Virus record (IMG/VR): IMGVR_UViG_3300003891_000021
Location: 6,021 to 26,507 of that record
Source of the DNA: a virus
DNA length: 20,487 nucleotides
Direction: 5' to 3' (one strand)
This document shows, piece after piece, positions 1 through 5,781 of the stretch. Numbering within the stretch: the stretch's first letter is position 1; each line of letters starts with the position of its first letter. Position numbers and translations under genes: made by a program. The notes under the pieces are model-generated. The model searched no databases. It was not told where the DNA came from and saw nothing but the letters and a program-made list of their open reading frames with translations.

Positions 1-2
1 AT

Positions 3-236
3 TTGAAAGCAAATGAGAAATTTTTCAAAATTATTTTCCCTCTTCCTCTTGACGGGACAACTCTTTCAAATATTATGAAATATATAAAAATAGATGAAGA
101 AGAAAATTATGTATGGGATTATAAAGATATATATATCATAAAAAATAATAATCAATATTTATATAAGCAATTAGTAACAATTGAATTAATTGAAATGCTC
201 AAATATTATATTGAAAGATTATTAGAACAAAATTAG
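3..236 (+). CDS. Hypothetical protein, probably cut by the window edge
   Basis: An open frame of about 77 codons ends in TAG at 234-236. The first usable start in the window is TTG at position 3, and only two bases precede it, so the real gene probably begins upstream and this is its C-terminal part. The product is lysine- and tyrosine-rich with a charged middle (IDEEENYVWDYKD) and an amphipathic C-terminal helix. There is no signal peptide and no motif I recognise. It lies upstream of the sigma-54 promoter region, so it probably belongs to the preceding transcription unit. Codon use (ATA, AAA, AAT) matches the rest of the window. Function unknown. Confidence 0.5.
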   Translation: MKANEKFFKIIFPLPLDGTTLSNIMKYIKIDEEENYVWDYKDIYIIKNNNQYLYKQLVTIELIEMLKYYIERLLEQN

Positions 237-300
237 ATATATAAAACATTTTTTTATTTATATTATTTATTTCTTTGTTTTTTCTCTTTTTTCCGCTAAA

Positions 301-314
301 TTCAAAATTTTGAA
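301..314. promoter_or_regulatory. 14-bp perfect palindrome, candidate activator or repressor site
   Basis: TTCAAAATTTTGAA is a perfect palindrome inside the noncoding stretch 237-533. Its near edge is 133 bases before the -24 element of the sigma-54 promoter, a distance typical of enhancer-binding proteins. Half-sites TTCAA/TTGAA recur at 371, 391, 414 and 439, and a related palindrome (GTTCAAAAATTGAAC) is in the origin at 8118-8132. A+T richness makes such words common, so function is inferred from position only. The rest of 237-446 is T-rich with no gene or clear hairpin. Confidence 0.35.
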
Positions 315-446
315 CATCATTTTTTGAGGAAATGGCAGAGAATATAGGAAATATTTATAATCTCTCCCTATTCAAAAAAATGGACAAAAAATTCAATTTT
401 ATAAACATTTTTTTTGAAAAGTGTAGTAAAATCAATACTTCAAATC

Positions 447-462
447 TGGCACGCTTTTTGCA
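447..462 (+). promoter_or_regulatory. Sigma-54 (-24/-12) promoter
   Basis: TGGCACGCTTTTTGCA matches the sigma-54 consensus TGGCACR-N4-TTGCW at every defined position. The GG (448-449) and GC (460-461) dinucleotides are exactly 10 bases apart, as required. This predicts a transcript start at about 473, where two hairpins begin, and the first SD site and ATG follow at 524-536. Sigma-54 promoters need an ATP-dependent enhancer-binding protein; none is encoded here, so the host or another phage region would have to supply it. Such a match is unlikely by chance in A+T-rich noncoding DNA. Confidence 0.8.
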
Positions 463-472
463 TATAAATTAA

Positions 473-506
473 TGAGATTAAAAATCTCACTCCTGCTTGG
501 CAGGAG
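473..506 (+). promoter_or_regulatory. Two tandem 5'-UTR hairpins at the predicted transcript start
   Basis: TGAGATT (473-479) pairs with AATCTCA (483-489) around an AAA loop. It is followed without a gap by CTCCTGC (490-496), which pairs with GCAGGAG (500-506) around a TTG loop. The first base of hairpin one is the predicted +1 of the sigma-54 promoter, so the mRNA would begin in a stem. Hairpin two holds an SD-like AGGAGG that leads to no near start codon; the true SD is at 524-528. Likely roles are mRNA stabilisation, or a regulatory or decoy element (inference). Confidence 0.6.
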
Positions 507-533
507 GTAATAAAAACAAATTAGGAGGTAGTT

Positions 534-680
534 ATGTCATCATTTAATTTGGTTGTTACAATTAAGGCAAATCAAGAGGAAGATTTTTTTGATTTTCTTC
601 TGGTTGCTGTAGATGGAAAGAGGAAGTGGCTTAATGCCTCTTCCTTATTTTTTTTAGAGGAGGTGAATTATGTCAGATAA
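534..680 (+). CDS. Small leader protein (48 aa), first gene of the sigma-54 operon
   Basis: ATG at 534 follows a strong SD (GGAGG at 524-528, 5-base spacer) and opens a 48-codon frame ending in TAA at 678-680. The product starts MSSFNLVVTIKANQEEDFFD and is acidic, with a hydrophobic C-terminal half. I do not recognise it. The 3' part of the frame (621-655) is also an intrinsic-terminator hairpin with a run of eight T, and the last 11 bases overlap the next gene. This fits a leader peptide whose translation influences termination, though it could simply be a small gene. Its SD and start (524-536) are perfectly complementary to the loop of the hairpin at 3399-3473. Confidence 0.55.
   Translation: MSSFNLVVTIKANQEEDFFDFLLVAVDGKRKWLNASSLFFLEEVNYVR
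621..655 (+). terminator. Intrinsic terminator or attenuator inside the leader ORF
   Basis: AGGAAGTGGC (621-630) pairs with GCCTCTTCCT (636-645) with one T-T mismatch around a TTAAT loop, followed by TATTTTTTTT (646-655). The U-tract ends about five bases before the SD (AGAGGAGG) of the gene at 670. Lying within the coding sequence of the 534 gene and before the rest of the operon, it is better read as an attenuator than an operon end: a ribosome on the leader ORF would disrupt the stem. Confidence 0.65.
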
Positions 681-951
681 ATTTGGTAAACGGCTTATAA
701 ATGATGGAGACGAGATTGTAGGAGGGTGTGCTAACGCCTTTGGCGACAGATACTGGGCTTTGGTATATTTTTTTGGTGATAAATACAATGCAAGTGGATT
801 TTACTATGTGGCTTGGAATGTAGGGGGAAGTGGGCCTTGGGGATTTTGGTATAGCTACTGCAATAAGAAGCATGTTATTGACATTCTTATAGATGAGGGC
901 TGGGACGCAGAAGAAATTGATGCTGTTTTTAAAGAATATGAAGAAGATTAA
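670..951 (+). CDS. Hypothetical protein (93 aa), aromatic- and glycine-rich
   Basis: ATG at 670 is preceded by a strong SD (GAGGAGG). The product has a glycine/aromatic-rich centre (residues 25-65, with GGSGPWGFWYS) and an acidic C-terminal tail (DEGWDAEEIDAVFKEYEED). No signal peptide, membrane segment or catalytic motif is visible, and I do not recognise the family. It begins within the 3' end of the leader ORF in another frame (11-base overlap) and directly after the terminator-like hairpin, so its expression should depend on read-through. An antisense frame on the opposite strand is a low-complexity shadow. Confidence 0.7.
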   Translation: MSDKFGKRLINDGDEIVGGCANAFGDRYWALVYFFGDKYNASGFYYVAWNVGGSGPWGFWYSYCNKKHVIDILIDEGWDAEEIDAVFKEYEED

Positions 952-976
952 TTGAAAAAAAGAAAAAATTAAAGAA

Positions 977-1075
977 AAAGTGAAGAGGAAAGGCAAGAGG
1001 CGGAGATGAGCAAGTGGGTGAGGAAGAGCAGGTTAGCGGGTGAGGAAGAGATAAAATCCCTCTTCACTTTTTTTT
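977..1075 (+). ncRNA. Long hairpin with U-tract between genes; candidate RNA element
   Basis: AAAGTGAAGAGG (977-988) pairs perfectly with CCTCTTCACTTT (1059-1070), followed by further T's. The 70-base loop is nearly all purine and holds two copies of GGGTGAGGAAGAG (1016-1028 and 1038-1050), 22 bases apart. The structure ends about 20 bases before the SD of the gene at 1106. It can act as an intrinsic terminator or attenuator, or be processed into a small RNA. The large repeat-bearing loop is more than termination needs. Confidence 0.5.
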
Positions 1076-1105
1076 ATTTATGAAAAAAATTAATAGGAGG
1101 TAAAT

Positions 1106-1474
1106 ATGTCTGAAGAACAAGCTAAAAATAATATAAAATCTATTATGAAACATTATCTTGATTTTGAGATAATCTGGGCGGATGAGTATGGAATTGATGA
1201 TAATTATATCATTGACGCTCTTGCTTTTCTACATCCTAATCATTCTTATAAAAATGATGCGGGTTTTTATATTTTGTTTTATAAATATTGTGATTGTAAA
1301 TATGATATTAAAAATAATGAAATATATAAAAGTATGTATAATCATTATAAATGCAATTATGAAGAAGCTTGTAAATATTTGAAACTATACAGCAATCTTA
1401 CAGATGAAAAAATCAAAGAAATTTTAAGCCCTTATCAGGAAATTTTAGAAAATTATAAAAAGGAGGATATATGA
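1106..1474 (+). CDS. Hypothetical protein (122 aa)
   Basis: ATG at 1106 has a strong SD (AATAGGAGGTAAAT). The frame ends in TGA overlapping the next ATG (ATGA at 1471-1474), so translation is probably coupled to the annealing-protein gene. The product is helix-rich, lysine- and tyrosine-rich, with several cysteines in its middle (YKYCDCKYD, YKCNYEEACKYLK) but no regular zinc-ligand spacing. The C-terminal third (TDEKIKEILSPYQEILENYK) is strongly helical. I recognise no family. Its place directly before the recombination pair suggests an accessory role in DNA metabolism, which is inference. Confidence 0.7.
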   Translation: MSEEQAKNNIKSIMKHYLDFEIIWADEYGIDDNYIIDALAFLHPNHSYKNDAGFYILFYKYCDCKYDIKNNEIYKSMYNHYKCNYEEACKYLKLYSNLTDEKIKEILSPYQEILENYKKEDI

Positions 1475-2472
1475 AAGAAGAACTTAAAAATCAAAACGGC
1501 GTGAGTGTGCCGACGAACACTCAAAATCAAGAAGATGTAAAAACAGAAGTTGCTGAAATTCAAGTGCTTGAAAAAAAAGAAGACCTGGTCTCGCTTTCTC
1601 AAACTGCACAGGAAAAAGTTGAGGCAATTCAAAAAATCAAGATGGCTATGTTGCGATTGACTAACAAAAGCGATTGGCAAATCTTTTCTGACAAGCCACG
1701 ATTGACTGAAGCGGGCGTGAAAAGATTGATAATGCTATTAGGTATATCTTATAAAATAATTGAAATGCAGAGAGTAGTTGAGGAAGATGGCGAATATTCT
1801 TATGTAGTGAAAATCAAAGCTTGGTGGAAAGGGATTGAGATTGAGGATATGGGAACTGCGAATTCAAAAGACCCTTTTGTGCGAGTGAGAAAAGACAATC
1901 AAGGAAAAAAAATTGAACTGCCTTTGAAATTGGTGGATGAAAATAATGTAAGAAAGAAAGCAATTGCAAATGCTTGCCAGCGAGTGCTTACATCACTGCT
2001 GGGATTGAAAAATCTTTCTATTGATGAGTTGAGGCAGGCAGGAATTGAATTAGGGGCGACAATTGAATTCAAAAAGAAAAAAGAAGAAAAGAAAGAGGAA
2101 AAAGAAGAAGCAAAGGAAAAAGAAAAACAAAAAATAGATAAAGAAAATGAAGAACAAAATCAAGTGCAAATTGATGATGAAAAGATGAAAGATGAAATAT
2201 GTAAATTTTTGGATGGCGATGAGAATGATCCTGAAATCATTTTCACGGATGGAAATTTTTGGTGTCCTCTCTGCAATTCTAAAATGTATGATAATAGACA
2301 AATCAAAATTGAAAAAAAGCAAATGGGAAAAAAATTCCCCACCTTTGCTTGCAAAAATCCAGATTGTAGATGGAAATGGAATGAGAAAGATAAGATATGG
2401 ATTGTATCTGATAAGATAACGGCCATATGGGGAAGGGTAAGGGTGAAGCAGGAAGAGGATTTGAAAATATAA
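1471..2472 (+). CDS. Probable single-strand annealing (recombination) protein with C-terminal zinc finger
   Basis: A 333-residue protein with a strong SD (AAGGAGG). Residues about 50-190 form a compact domain: a helix, then 'DKPRLTEAGVKRL', a strand region with 'EEDGEYSYVVKIKAWWKG', and 'VRKKAIANACQRVLTSLLGLKNLSIDEL'. This resembles phage annealing proteins of the Rad52/Erf-like groups, which find a target (W), 'G..r', and 'k.A..na..r....llG' pattern. A very lysine/glutamate-rich linker follows (about 200-235), then a C-terminal zinc finger (CPLC ... CKNPDC). The next gene is a Cas4-like nuclease, the usual partner of annealing proteins in phage exonuclease/annealase pairs. The family call is from pattern memory, not a search, so moderate confidence. 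Confidence 0.55.
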   Translation: MKEELKNQNGVSVPTNTQNQEDVKTEVAEIQVLEKKEDLVSLSQTAQEKVEAIQKIKMAMLRLTNKSDWQIFSDKPRLTEAGVKRLIMLLGISYKIIEMQRVVEEDGEYSYVVKIKAWWKGIEIEDMGTANSKDPFVRVRKDNQGKKIELPLKLVDENNVRKKAIANACQRVLTSLLGLKNLSIDELRQAGIELGATIEFKKKKEEKKEEKEEAKEKEKQKIDKENEEQNQVQIDDEKMKDEICKFLDGDENDPEIIFTDGNFWCPLCNSKMYDNRQIKIEKKQMGKKFPTFACKNPDCRWKWNEKDKIWIVSDKITAIWGRVRVKQEEDLKI

Positions 2473-2482
2473 GGAGGAAAGT

Positions 2483-3391
2483 ATGATTATAGATAAGATA
2501 AAACCTGACAGAAAAAATTATGCTATATATAGTCATCACTCATCACAATTGGGACATCCTTGCAATAGATATTTGGTGCATAGGATATTGGATTGGGAAA
2601 AAAGGGAAGAACCCTGCGAGGACTTGCAATGGATTTTTTGGGAAGGTGAAAAACATCATAAGTTGCTTTTGCAAGACATAGTCAACGCTGGGATTGATAT
2701 TGTGGAAGTGGAAAAGACATATAATTGGAAAAAATATAATATATCAGGAAAAATTGATATTGTGGCAAAGATAAATGATATATTATATATATTAGAATTG
2801 AAATCAATGTCTGACTGGAGTTGGAATTCAATTAAGACAATTGAGGATGTTAAGAATAATGAGGAATACTATATAAGAAATTATTATACTCAAATTCAAA
2901 TATATATGTTGCTATTAGAAATTGAAAAAGGATTGCTGATATTGAAAAATAAACAAACGGGAAGATTGAAAGAATTTGAAATTAATCTTGATTATGATTT
3001 CTGTGAAAGTATAATTGAAAAAGTAGAGAGATTAAATCAATATATTGAAAAAAAGGAATATCCTGAAAGGCTTAACGATGCAACTGTTTGCTTTGATTGT
3101 GAGTTTAAGAATATTTGCCTTCCTGATTTGATACAAAAAGAAATTGATATTGATATAAATATACTTGATGAATTGTTATTGAAAATAGAAGAGTTGAAAA
3201 AAATAATGTTGCCCTATGAAGAAGAATTGCAAAAATTGGAAAGCGTGAAAAAGCAGGTTCTAACTGGAAAAGATAAGATATTGACCCCTCACTTTCTCAT
3301 AACTGGAAAACAAGTTAATATGCCTGAACGGGTAAGCAAGGCATACTCTTATTGGCGAATTAATGTCAAGAGATTAGGACAAGAGGAATGA
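2483..3391 (+). CDS. Cas4/RecB-like PD-(D/E)XK exonuclease with Fe-S cysteine set
   Basis: A 302-residue protein, strong SD (AAGGAGG). Visible in order: C27 (GHPCNRY); a GEKHH motif (H58); the nuclease core GKIDIV (D92) and LELKS (E105-x-K107); the Q137-xxx-Y141 motif (QIQIY); and a C-terminal cysteine triad C203, C206 and C212 (CFDCEFKNIC). One N-terminal plus three C-terminal cysteines around a RecB-type nuclease is the 4Fe-4S arrangement of Cas4 and AddB-like nucleases. The extra C-terminal helix (about 220-260) may mediate contacts. It probably resects DNA ends for the annealing protein encoded just upstream. No CRISPR array or Cas1/Cas2 is near, so an adaptation role is unlikely. Confidence 0.8.
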   Translation: MIIDKIKPDRKNYAIYSHHSSQLGHPCNRYLVHRILDWEKREEPCEDLQWIFWEGEKHHKLLLQDIVNAGIDIVEVEKTYNWKKYNISGKIDIVAKINDILYILELKSMSDWSWNSIKTIEDVKNNEEYYIRNYYTQIQIYMLLLEIEKGLLILKNKQTGRLKEFEINLDYDFCESIIEKVERLNQYIEKKEYPERLNDATVCFDCEFKNICLPDLIQKEIDIDINILDELLLKIEELKKIMLPYEEELQKLESVKKQVLTGKDKILTPHFLITGKQVNMPERVSKAYSYWRINVKRLGQEE

Positions 3392-3398
3392 AAATAAT

Positions 3399-3473
3399 GA
3401 GGACAGCAGAACATAACTACCTCCATCATCTTAATAATCATCATCATTGTTTTTCTGCTGTCCTCTTTTTTTT
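3399..3473 (+). ncRNA. Terminator-like hairpin with loop antisense to the first gene's SD and start
   Basis: GAGGACAGCAGAA (3399-3411) pairs perfectly with TTCTGCTGTCCTC (3453-3465), followed by eight T (3466-3473). The 41-base loop includes CATAACTACCTCC (3412-3424), the exact reverse complement of GGAGGTAGTTATG at 524-536, which is the SD, spacer and start codon of the operon's first gene. It lies between the Cas4-like gene and the SD (AAAGGAGG) of the gene at 3487. A frame starting at 3388 (ATGA overlap) crosses it, but 3487 is the better start. I infer an antisense RNA with its own terminator, acting on the leader gene. Confidence 0.6.
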
Positions 3474-3486
3474 GAAAGGAGGAATT

Positions 3487-3603
3487 ATGACTATATTAAA
3501 TATATATTTTTTAATTGGTTTTTTGGCTGGCTGGTTTTTATCAGGATTGGTGTTGCTTTTTTTGCAAGACATTGATATAATTGAGATAAGGTTGAAAAAA
3601 TGA
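3487..3603 (+). CDS. Small single-pass membrane protein (38 aa)
   Basis: ATG at 3487 has an ideal SD (AAAGGAGG) and follows the hairpin; the same frame is open from 3388, but that part would be the hairpin itself. The product is one hydrophobic helix (residues about 4-25, IYFLIGFLAGWFLSGLVLL) and a short charged tail (IDIIEIRLKK). Its TGA overlaps the next ATG (ATGA at 3600). A second tiny membrane protein of the same design is at 5782. Small membrane proteins in an early region may act on host envelope functions or exclusion, but nothing here shows which. Confidence 0.65.
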   Translation: MTILNIYFLIGFLAGWFLSGLVLLFLQDIDIIEIRLKK

Positions 3604-3827
3604 AGAAGATAAGATTAGTTGAGAAAAATGATAAGTGGTATGTAGAAGAGGTGGAAGTTGTGTATGTAAAAGATGAGACGAAAAATATTTGGGATTGGCA
3701 AGAGAAGATAATCACAGTAAGAAAAAGATTAGCAACTTGGCTGGAAATTGCAAAATGGAAAGCAGGATATCACTGGCTCATTGAATTTGATATACCTGCT
3801 TATGTAGGGAAAAAAAAAGAATTATGA
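3600..3827 (+). CDS. Hypothetical protein (75 aa), basic
   Basis: Starts in an ATGA overlap with the membrane protein before it; only a weak SD (AAGG) is present, so translational coupling is likely. The product is lysine- and tryptophan-rich (KWYVEEVEVVYVKDE, IWDWQEK, ATWLEIAKWKAGYHWLIEFDIP), mixed strand and helix, with no cysteines or membrane segment. I do not recognise it. It ends at TGA 3825-3827, just before the inverted-repeat element at 3833-3992. A frame overlapping its stop (3824) that crosses that element is probably not coding. Confidence 0.6.
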   Translation: MKKIRLVEKNDKWYVEEVEVVYVKDETKNIWDWQEKIITVRKRLATWLEIAKWKAGYHWLIEFDIPAYVGKKKEL

Positions 3828-3832
3828 AAACA

Positions 3833-3992
3833 ATACCTGCCCTCTGCCTCAAGTATAAGCAAAAATCTCACTCATATAACTTCCTTCAAAATCCCCCTAA
3901 ATGCTCTCCAAAGTCTGCTTATCATTTCATTTATATTTTTTCAAGACCTCTTTTATATCTTTACTCTTTTCTTTTTTTTAGAGGGCAGGTAT
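3833..3992 (+). ncRNA. Inverted-repeat-bounded pyrimidine-rich element, candidate RNA
   Basis: ATACCTGCCCTCT (3833-3845) is the exact reverse complement of AGAGGGCAGGTAT (3980-3992). The 134 bases between are very poor in G and rich in C and T, opposite to the purine-rich + strand elsewhere, and contain several C/U-rich anti-SD-like words (CTTCCTTC, CCCCCT, CTCTCC, GACCTCTTTT). A T-run precedes the right arm, so it is not a plain terminator. No SD leads into the open frame at 3824-4033. The right arm ends about 14 bases before the AGGAG of the gene at 4018. It may be a structured RNA or a long-range stem in the operon mRNA. Confidence 0.45.
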
Positions 3993-4017
3993 ATATTATG
4001 TATTATAGGAGATATAT

Positions 4018-4218
4018 ATGGCATATAATATAGCAGAAGATTTTGAAAAAGAACTACAAGAGATTTTAGGCGATTTGGAATTAGATAAGCAAATGCAAAT
4101 CTTACAGGAATTGCAAAAGGCATATGTGATGGGACAAATAGAGGGAATTCAATTAGGATTGAAAAAGTTAGATGAACTGCAAAAGGAAATTAGGAAATAT
4201 AAGGATAGGATTTATTAA
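4018..4218 (+). CDS. Hypothetical helical protein (66 aa)
   Basis: ATG at 4018 follows AGGAG with an (AT)n spacer. The product is almost entirely alpha-helical and charged, with heptad-like leucine and isoleucine spacing (LQEILGDLELDKQMQILQEL; LKKLDELQKEIRKYKD), which suggests a coiled-coil or oligomerising miniprotein. It has no signal peptide, cysteines or catalytic motif. I do not recognise it. It sits between the inverted-repeat element and the small nuclease gene. Confidence 0.65.
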   Translation: MAYNIAEDFEKELQEILGDLELDKQMQILQELQKAYVMGQIEGIQLGLKKLDELQKEIRKYKDRIY

Positions 4219-4244
4219 ATATATATACTATATGAAAGGAAATT

Positions 4245-4571
4245 ATGAAAAAATTAAAGAAAGGCTATAATCAAGATGTTGTGCTTTTGGCTCTTAATAA
4301 ATTGTTTGAAAATAAATTTGTTAAAGAATACAGATTTGATGAAAAAAGGAAATGGCGATTTGATTTGGCTTGCCCTTCTCTGAAGATTGCGATTGAGGTG
4401 CAAGGCGGGATTTGGATTGGCGGGAGGCATATGAGGGCGAAGGGATATGTAGCGGATATGGAAAAAAATAATGAGGCAGTGAAGCAGGGCTGGAAAATAT
4501 TATATTATCAAAGCTATGATGAGGTTTTGGAAAAGTATAATGATATAATATATACAATGAAAAACATATGA
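4245..4571 (+). CDS. Small PD-(D/E)XK-type nuclease (VRR-NUC/Vsr-like)
   Basis: A 108-residue protein with SD AAAGGA. After an N-terminal helix comes 'WRFDLACPSLKIAIEVQGG', in which D40 and E51-x-Q53 form the nuclease core with Q in place of the usual K. Then 'GRHMRAKGYVADMEKNNEAVKQGWKILYY' follows, the GR..H.....D..K.N.....GW pattern of small phage VRR-NUC and Vsr-like endonucleases. Likely substrates are branched or nicked DNA, so a junction resolvase or nicking role in replication fits. Its end overlaps the methyltransferase start (ATGA at 4568), so the two are translationally coupled; a nuclease-methylase pair also recalls restriction-modification. Confidence 0.7.
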   Translation: MKKLKKGYNQDVVLLALNKLFENKFVKEYRFDEKRKWRFDLACPSLKIAIEVQGGIWIGGRHMRAKGYVADMEKNNEAVKQGWKILYYQSYDEVLEKYNDIIYTMKNI

Positions 4572-5770
4572 AAGATATAAAAGAATTTCTTAATAGGGTT
4601 ATACAGGGGGATTGTCTGGAAGTAATGAAAGAAATTCCTGACAATTCCATTGATACTCTTATCACTGACCCTCCATATGGTTTATCTAATCATTCTGAAA
4701 AAATAATAAGAGAAACTTTATCAAAATGGTTGAATGGTGAGGATGATTATACCCCAAAAGGCAAGGGCTTTATGGGGAAGTCCTGGGATGCTTTTGTCCC
4801 TCCACCTGCGGTGTGGAAAGAATGTTTTAGGATAATGAAACCAGGTGCTACTATTCTGGTGTTTGCAGGCTCAAAGACATATGATTTAATGACAATGAGT
4901 TTAAGATTAGCAGGATTTGAGATAAAAGATACTTTGATGTGGTTGCACTCAATGGGTTTTCCTAAATCTTTAAACATAGCAAAATCAACAGCAAAGAAAC
5001 AAGGAGCAAAAAAGACAGGATTAATAAAGAAAGGAGCGGGCACTAGAGGAAACACTTTTCCATTATCACACGAATATCAAGATTATAAATTAACTCCCGA
5101 AGCCAAACCTTGGAATGGCTGGAAATCACACGGATTAAAACCAGCATATGAACCAATAATAATGGCTATTAAGCCAAATCAGGGAAGTTATTCTGAAAAT
5201 GCTTTAAAATGGGGAGTGGCTGGATTAAATATTGAGGGAGGGAAAATAGGAACAGAAAAAATAATAAGCAGAGGTTCAGAAATAGGAAAAGGATTTTTTA
5301 GCAGAGGTGAAGTAAATCAAGAACATCAAGGTCGCTTCCCTGCTAATGTTATTCTGGATGAAGAAACCGCTAAAATGTTAGATGAACAAAGTGGAATAAA
5401 TGCCTCCCGTTTCTTTTATTGTGCAAAAGCAAGTAAAAGTGAAAGGAATTTTGGACTAGAAGGAATGCCATTGAAAATTGGTGGGGGACTAAATGCTACT
5501 GTAAGTGGTGATAGCAGAACAGGAAGAAAAACTATGCAACAAAACAATCACCCAACAGTAAAACCTTTAAAATTATGTAAATATCTTTGTATTTTAACAA
5601 AGACGCCATTTGGCGGTATAGTTTTAGACCCCTTCGCTGGCTCTGGCTCAATTTTAGTATCTGCAAAGATGACTGGTAGGGATTTCATTGGCATAGAAAA
5701 GGAAAGCGAGTATGTGAAAATTTGTGAAGCAAGATTGAAAGCAGTAAAAGTTAATTTAGATTTATTTTGA
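4568..5770 (+). CDS. DNA methyltransferase (N4-cytosine or N6-adenine, DPPY type)
   Basis: A 400-residue protein with catalytic D34-P-P-Y37 near the N-terminus and the S-adenosylmethionine-binding FAGSG at 356-360 near the C-terminus (LDPFAGSGSI...FIGIEKE). This is the beta-class order. 'HPTVKPLKLCKYL' just before it is a standard feature of the family, and the segment between (about 130-320) should carry target recognition. No separate SD is seen; the start overlaps the nuclease gene (ATGA). It probably methylates phage DNA at a short site, protecting it from host or phage-encoded nucleases. Base specificity (A or C) cannot be settled from this. Confidence 0.9.
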   Translation: MKDIKEFLNRVIQGDCLEVMKEIPDNSIDTLITDPPYGLSNHSEKIIRETLSKWLNGEDDYTPKGKGFMGKSWDAFVPPPAVWKECFRIMKPGATILVFAGSKTYDLMTMSLRLAGFEIKDTLMWLHSMGFPKSLNIAKSTAKKQGAKKTGLIKKGAGTRGNTFPLSHEYQDYKLTPEAKPWNGWKSHGLKPAYEPIIMAIKPNQGSYSENALKWGVAGLNIEGGKIGTEKIISRGSEIGKGFFSRGEVNQEHQGRFPANVILDEETAKMLDEQSGINASRFFYCAKASKSERNFGLEGMPLKIGGGLNATVSGDSRTGRKTMQQNNHPTVKPLKLCKYLCILTKTPFGGIVLDPFAGSGSILVSAKMTGRDFIGIEKESEYVKICEARLKAVKVNLDLF

Positions 5771-5781
5771 AAGGAGTTATT

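Noticed and set aside
673-996. A long frame on the opposite strand
   Set aside because: Shadow of the gene at 670 with low-complexity phenylalanine and lysine runs; no SD.
1006-1083. A 25-codon frame inside the long hairpin loop
   Set aside because: Weak SD and coding only through the hairpin and T-tract; no support beyond being open.
3388-3486. Upstream extension of the small membrane protein gene
   Set aside because: The extension is the hairpin itself, and the perfect SD points to 3487.
3876-3890. Possible anti-SD match of CATATAACTTCC to the starts at 4245 or 5782
   Set aside because: Pairing needs two bulges or a mismatch and does not stand out from chance.
3824-4033. A 69-codon frame beginning in an ATGA overlap
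   Set aside because: It crosses the inverted-repeat element, has unusual pyrimidine-rich codons and overlaps the SD-led gene at 4018.
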